A stretch of 8,436 nt of DNA from contig JADGMZ010000011.1 in NCBI GenBank assembly GCA_015234495.1, positions 1 through 8,436 of the forward strand. Reading direction: 5' to 3'. Below are positions 7,333 to 8,436 of this stretch, piece after piece (position 1 is the stretch's first letter; each line of letters begins with the position of its first letter). The DNA is from Brevundimonas sp. GTDB lineage: Bacteria > Pseudomonadota > Alphaproteobacteria > Caulobacterales > Caulobacteraceae. The notes beneath the pieces are model-generated. The model ran no database searches and was not told the origin of the DNA. It saw only the letters and a program-made list of their open reading frames with translations. The translations under genes and the position numbers were made by a program.

Positions 7333-7348
7333 CCCCCTCCGCTGGAGG
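7333..7348 (-). promoter_or_regulatory. Hairpin covering the Shine-Dalgarno sequence of the small membrane protein gene
   Basis: On the small gene's transcript CCTCC (7348-7344) can pair with GGAGG (7340-7336) across a 3-base loop, AGC. GGAGG is the core of the gene's only ribosome binding site (GGAGGGGG, 7340-7333). Folding would mask it and lower translation. Confidence 0.45.
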
Positions 7349-7369
7349 CCCCAGTTCCGCCGATCGTGG

Positions 7370-7384
7370 TTAATGAAGCCTTAC
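7370..7384 (-). promoter_or_regulatory. Near-consensus CtrA-type binding site
   Basis: The plus strand reads TTAA-N7-TTAC; on the minus strand this is GTAA-N7-TTAACC, seven of eight matches to the CtrA consensus TTAA-N7-TTAA and a fit to its extended TTAACC end. It lies 43-57 bases upstream of the small membrane protein gene and 48-62 bases upstream of trpG, so it could act on either. TTAA is rare in DNA of this composition. No clear -10 box follows it on the minus strand. The call depends on the organism having CtrA. Confidence 0.4.
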
Positions 7385-7396
7385 CCGCGAGCCGGC

Positions 7397-7431
7397 TTGG
7401 CGCGGCCCCCAGCGCCGCCTAGAAGCGCTGG
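7397..7431 (+). promoter_or_regulatory. trpG start region: alternative hairpins and a possible leaderless promoter
   Basis: CCAGCGC (7409-7415) and GCGCTGG (7425-7431) form a perfect 7-bp stem with a 9-base loop that ends on the base before the trpG ATG. A competing 5-bp stem, GGCGC/GCGCC (7399-7403 with 7412-7416), uses the same bases, so the two folds exclude each other. Alternatively TTGGCG (7397-7402) and TAGAAG (7420-7425), 17 bases apart, resemble -35 and -10 boxes; transcription would then begin about at the trpG ATG. No good Shine-Dalgarno sequence precedes trpG, only AGAAG in the loop. Confidence 0.35.
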
Positions 7432-8022
7432 ATGATCCTCGTCGTCGACAACTACGACAGCTTCACCTGGAACCTGGTCCACTATCTCGCGGAGCTGGGC
7501 GCCGAGACGCGCGTGGTGCGCAACGACGACCTGACCGCCGCGGAAGCCTGGGCGTTGAAGCCCGAGGCGGTGCTGCTGTCGCCCGGCCCCTGCTCGCCGA
7601 ACGAGGCCGGGATCTGCCTCGAACTGCTGGCCACCGCGCCGGAGAATATGCCGATCTTCGGCGTCTGCCTTGGCCACCAGGCCATGGGCCAGGCCTTCGG
7701 CGGCGAGGTGGTCCGGGCCAAGGCCCTGATGCACGGCAAGACCTCGCCGATCGAGCATGCGGGGCAGAGCGTCTTCCGCGGCCTGCCCTCGCCTTTCACC
7801 GCGACCCGCTATCACTCGCTGGCGGTGAAACGGGAGACCCTGCCGGAGGTGCTGGAGGTCACCGCCTGGACCGCCGACGGGGAGATCATGGGCCTGTCGC
7901 ACCGGACCCGGCCGATCCACGGCGTGCAGTTCCACCCCGAGTCGATCGCCACCGAGCACGGCCACGACCTACTGGCCAACTTCCTCGACCTGGCCGGCGT
8001 GCGCCGTATGGCGATGGTCTGA
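7432..8022 (+). CDS. trpG: Anthranilate synthase component II (glutamine amidotransferase)
   Basis: TrpG releases ammonia from glutamine and channels it to TrpE. The 196-residue product is the normal length for a stand-alone class I glutaminase subunit. It opens with the family signature [18 protein letters not shown], has the oxyanion-loop motif SPGPCSP (50-56), the nucleophile C79 in FGVCLGHQ, the RYHSL block (126-130), and the H168/E170 pair in QFHPES. The catalytic triad is complete. In many bacteria such a subunit also serves 4-amino-4-deoxychorismate synthase (PabA role); the position between trpE and trpD favours the tryptophan role, but dual use cannot be excluded. The gap of 274 bases from trpE, filled by an opposing gene, suggests trpG has some transcription or translation control of its own. 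trpD begins one base after its stop. Confidence 0.97.
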   Translation: MILVVDNYDSFTWNLVHYLAELGAETRVVRNDDLTAAEAWALKPEAVLLSPGPCSPNEAGICLELLATAPENMPIFGVCLGHQAMGQAFGGEVVRAKALMHGKTSPIEHAGQSVFRGLPSPFTATRYHSLAVKRETLPEVLEVTAWTADGEIMGLSHRTRPIHGVQFHPESIATEHGHDLLANFLDLAGVRRMAMV

Positions 8023-8023
8023 C

Positions 8024-8436
<413 letters not shown>

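Noticed and set aside
7326..7373. A 15-codon plus-strand frame before trpG as a possible trp leader peptide.
   Set aside because: It has no Trp codon and no ribosome binding site, and its ATG is simply the reverse side of the small gene's start region.

Overview
The window is about 70% GC and carries housekeeping genes in an order typical of alphaproteobacteria. I read it as a member of the Caulobacterales, possibly Brevundimonas or a relative. The grounds are the neighbourhood (pyrG, secG and tpiA next to a PpiD-type foldase followed by trpE-trpG-trpD), separate trpE and trpG genes (rhizobia usually fuse them), and a short SecG with an Ala/Pro-rich tail. The genus is an inference; the class is fairly safe.

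Layout, left half (minus strand). The 5' end of a secreted GH92-type alpha-mannosidase gene leaves the window at base 1. It has a signal peptide, a Shine-Dalgarno sequence and a candidate promoter. A 308-base intergenic stretch (183-490) separates it from pyrG (CTP synthase). Next come secG (preprotein translocase subunit) and tpiA (triosephosphate isomerase). The 205-base secG-tpiA gap holds most of the unexplained structure: heptamer repeats facing each other as an inverted repeat, a hexamer repeat, a canonical G-quadruplex motif and a 13-base direct repeat.

Layout, right half (plus strand). Divergent from tpiA is a membrane-anchored PpiD/SurA-like periplasmic foldase gene, whose stop overlaps the start of trpE (ATGA). 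trpE and trpG encode the two subunits of anthranilate synthase. trpD (anthranilate phosphoribosyltransferase) starts with GTG one base after trpG and runs off the right edge. The trp genes convert chorismate to anthranilate and then to phosphoribosyl-anthranilate.

The least ordinary part is 7133-7431. A 64-residue single-pass membrane protein gene sits antisense between trpE and trpG, overlapping the trpE 3' end by 25 bases. It has a strong Shine-Dalgarno sequence that could be hidden in a hairpin, and a near-consensus CtrA-type box (TTAA-N7-TTAC) lies between it and trpG. The trpG start is flanked by alternative hairpins and by promoter-like elements placed so that trpG could be leaderless. 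No RNA genes, insertion sequences, CRISPR arrays or phage genes were seen. Apart from these regulatory features and the small gene, the window looks like ordinary core genome.
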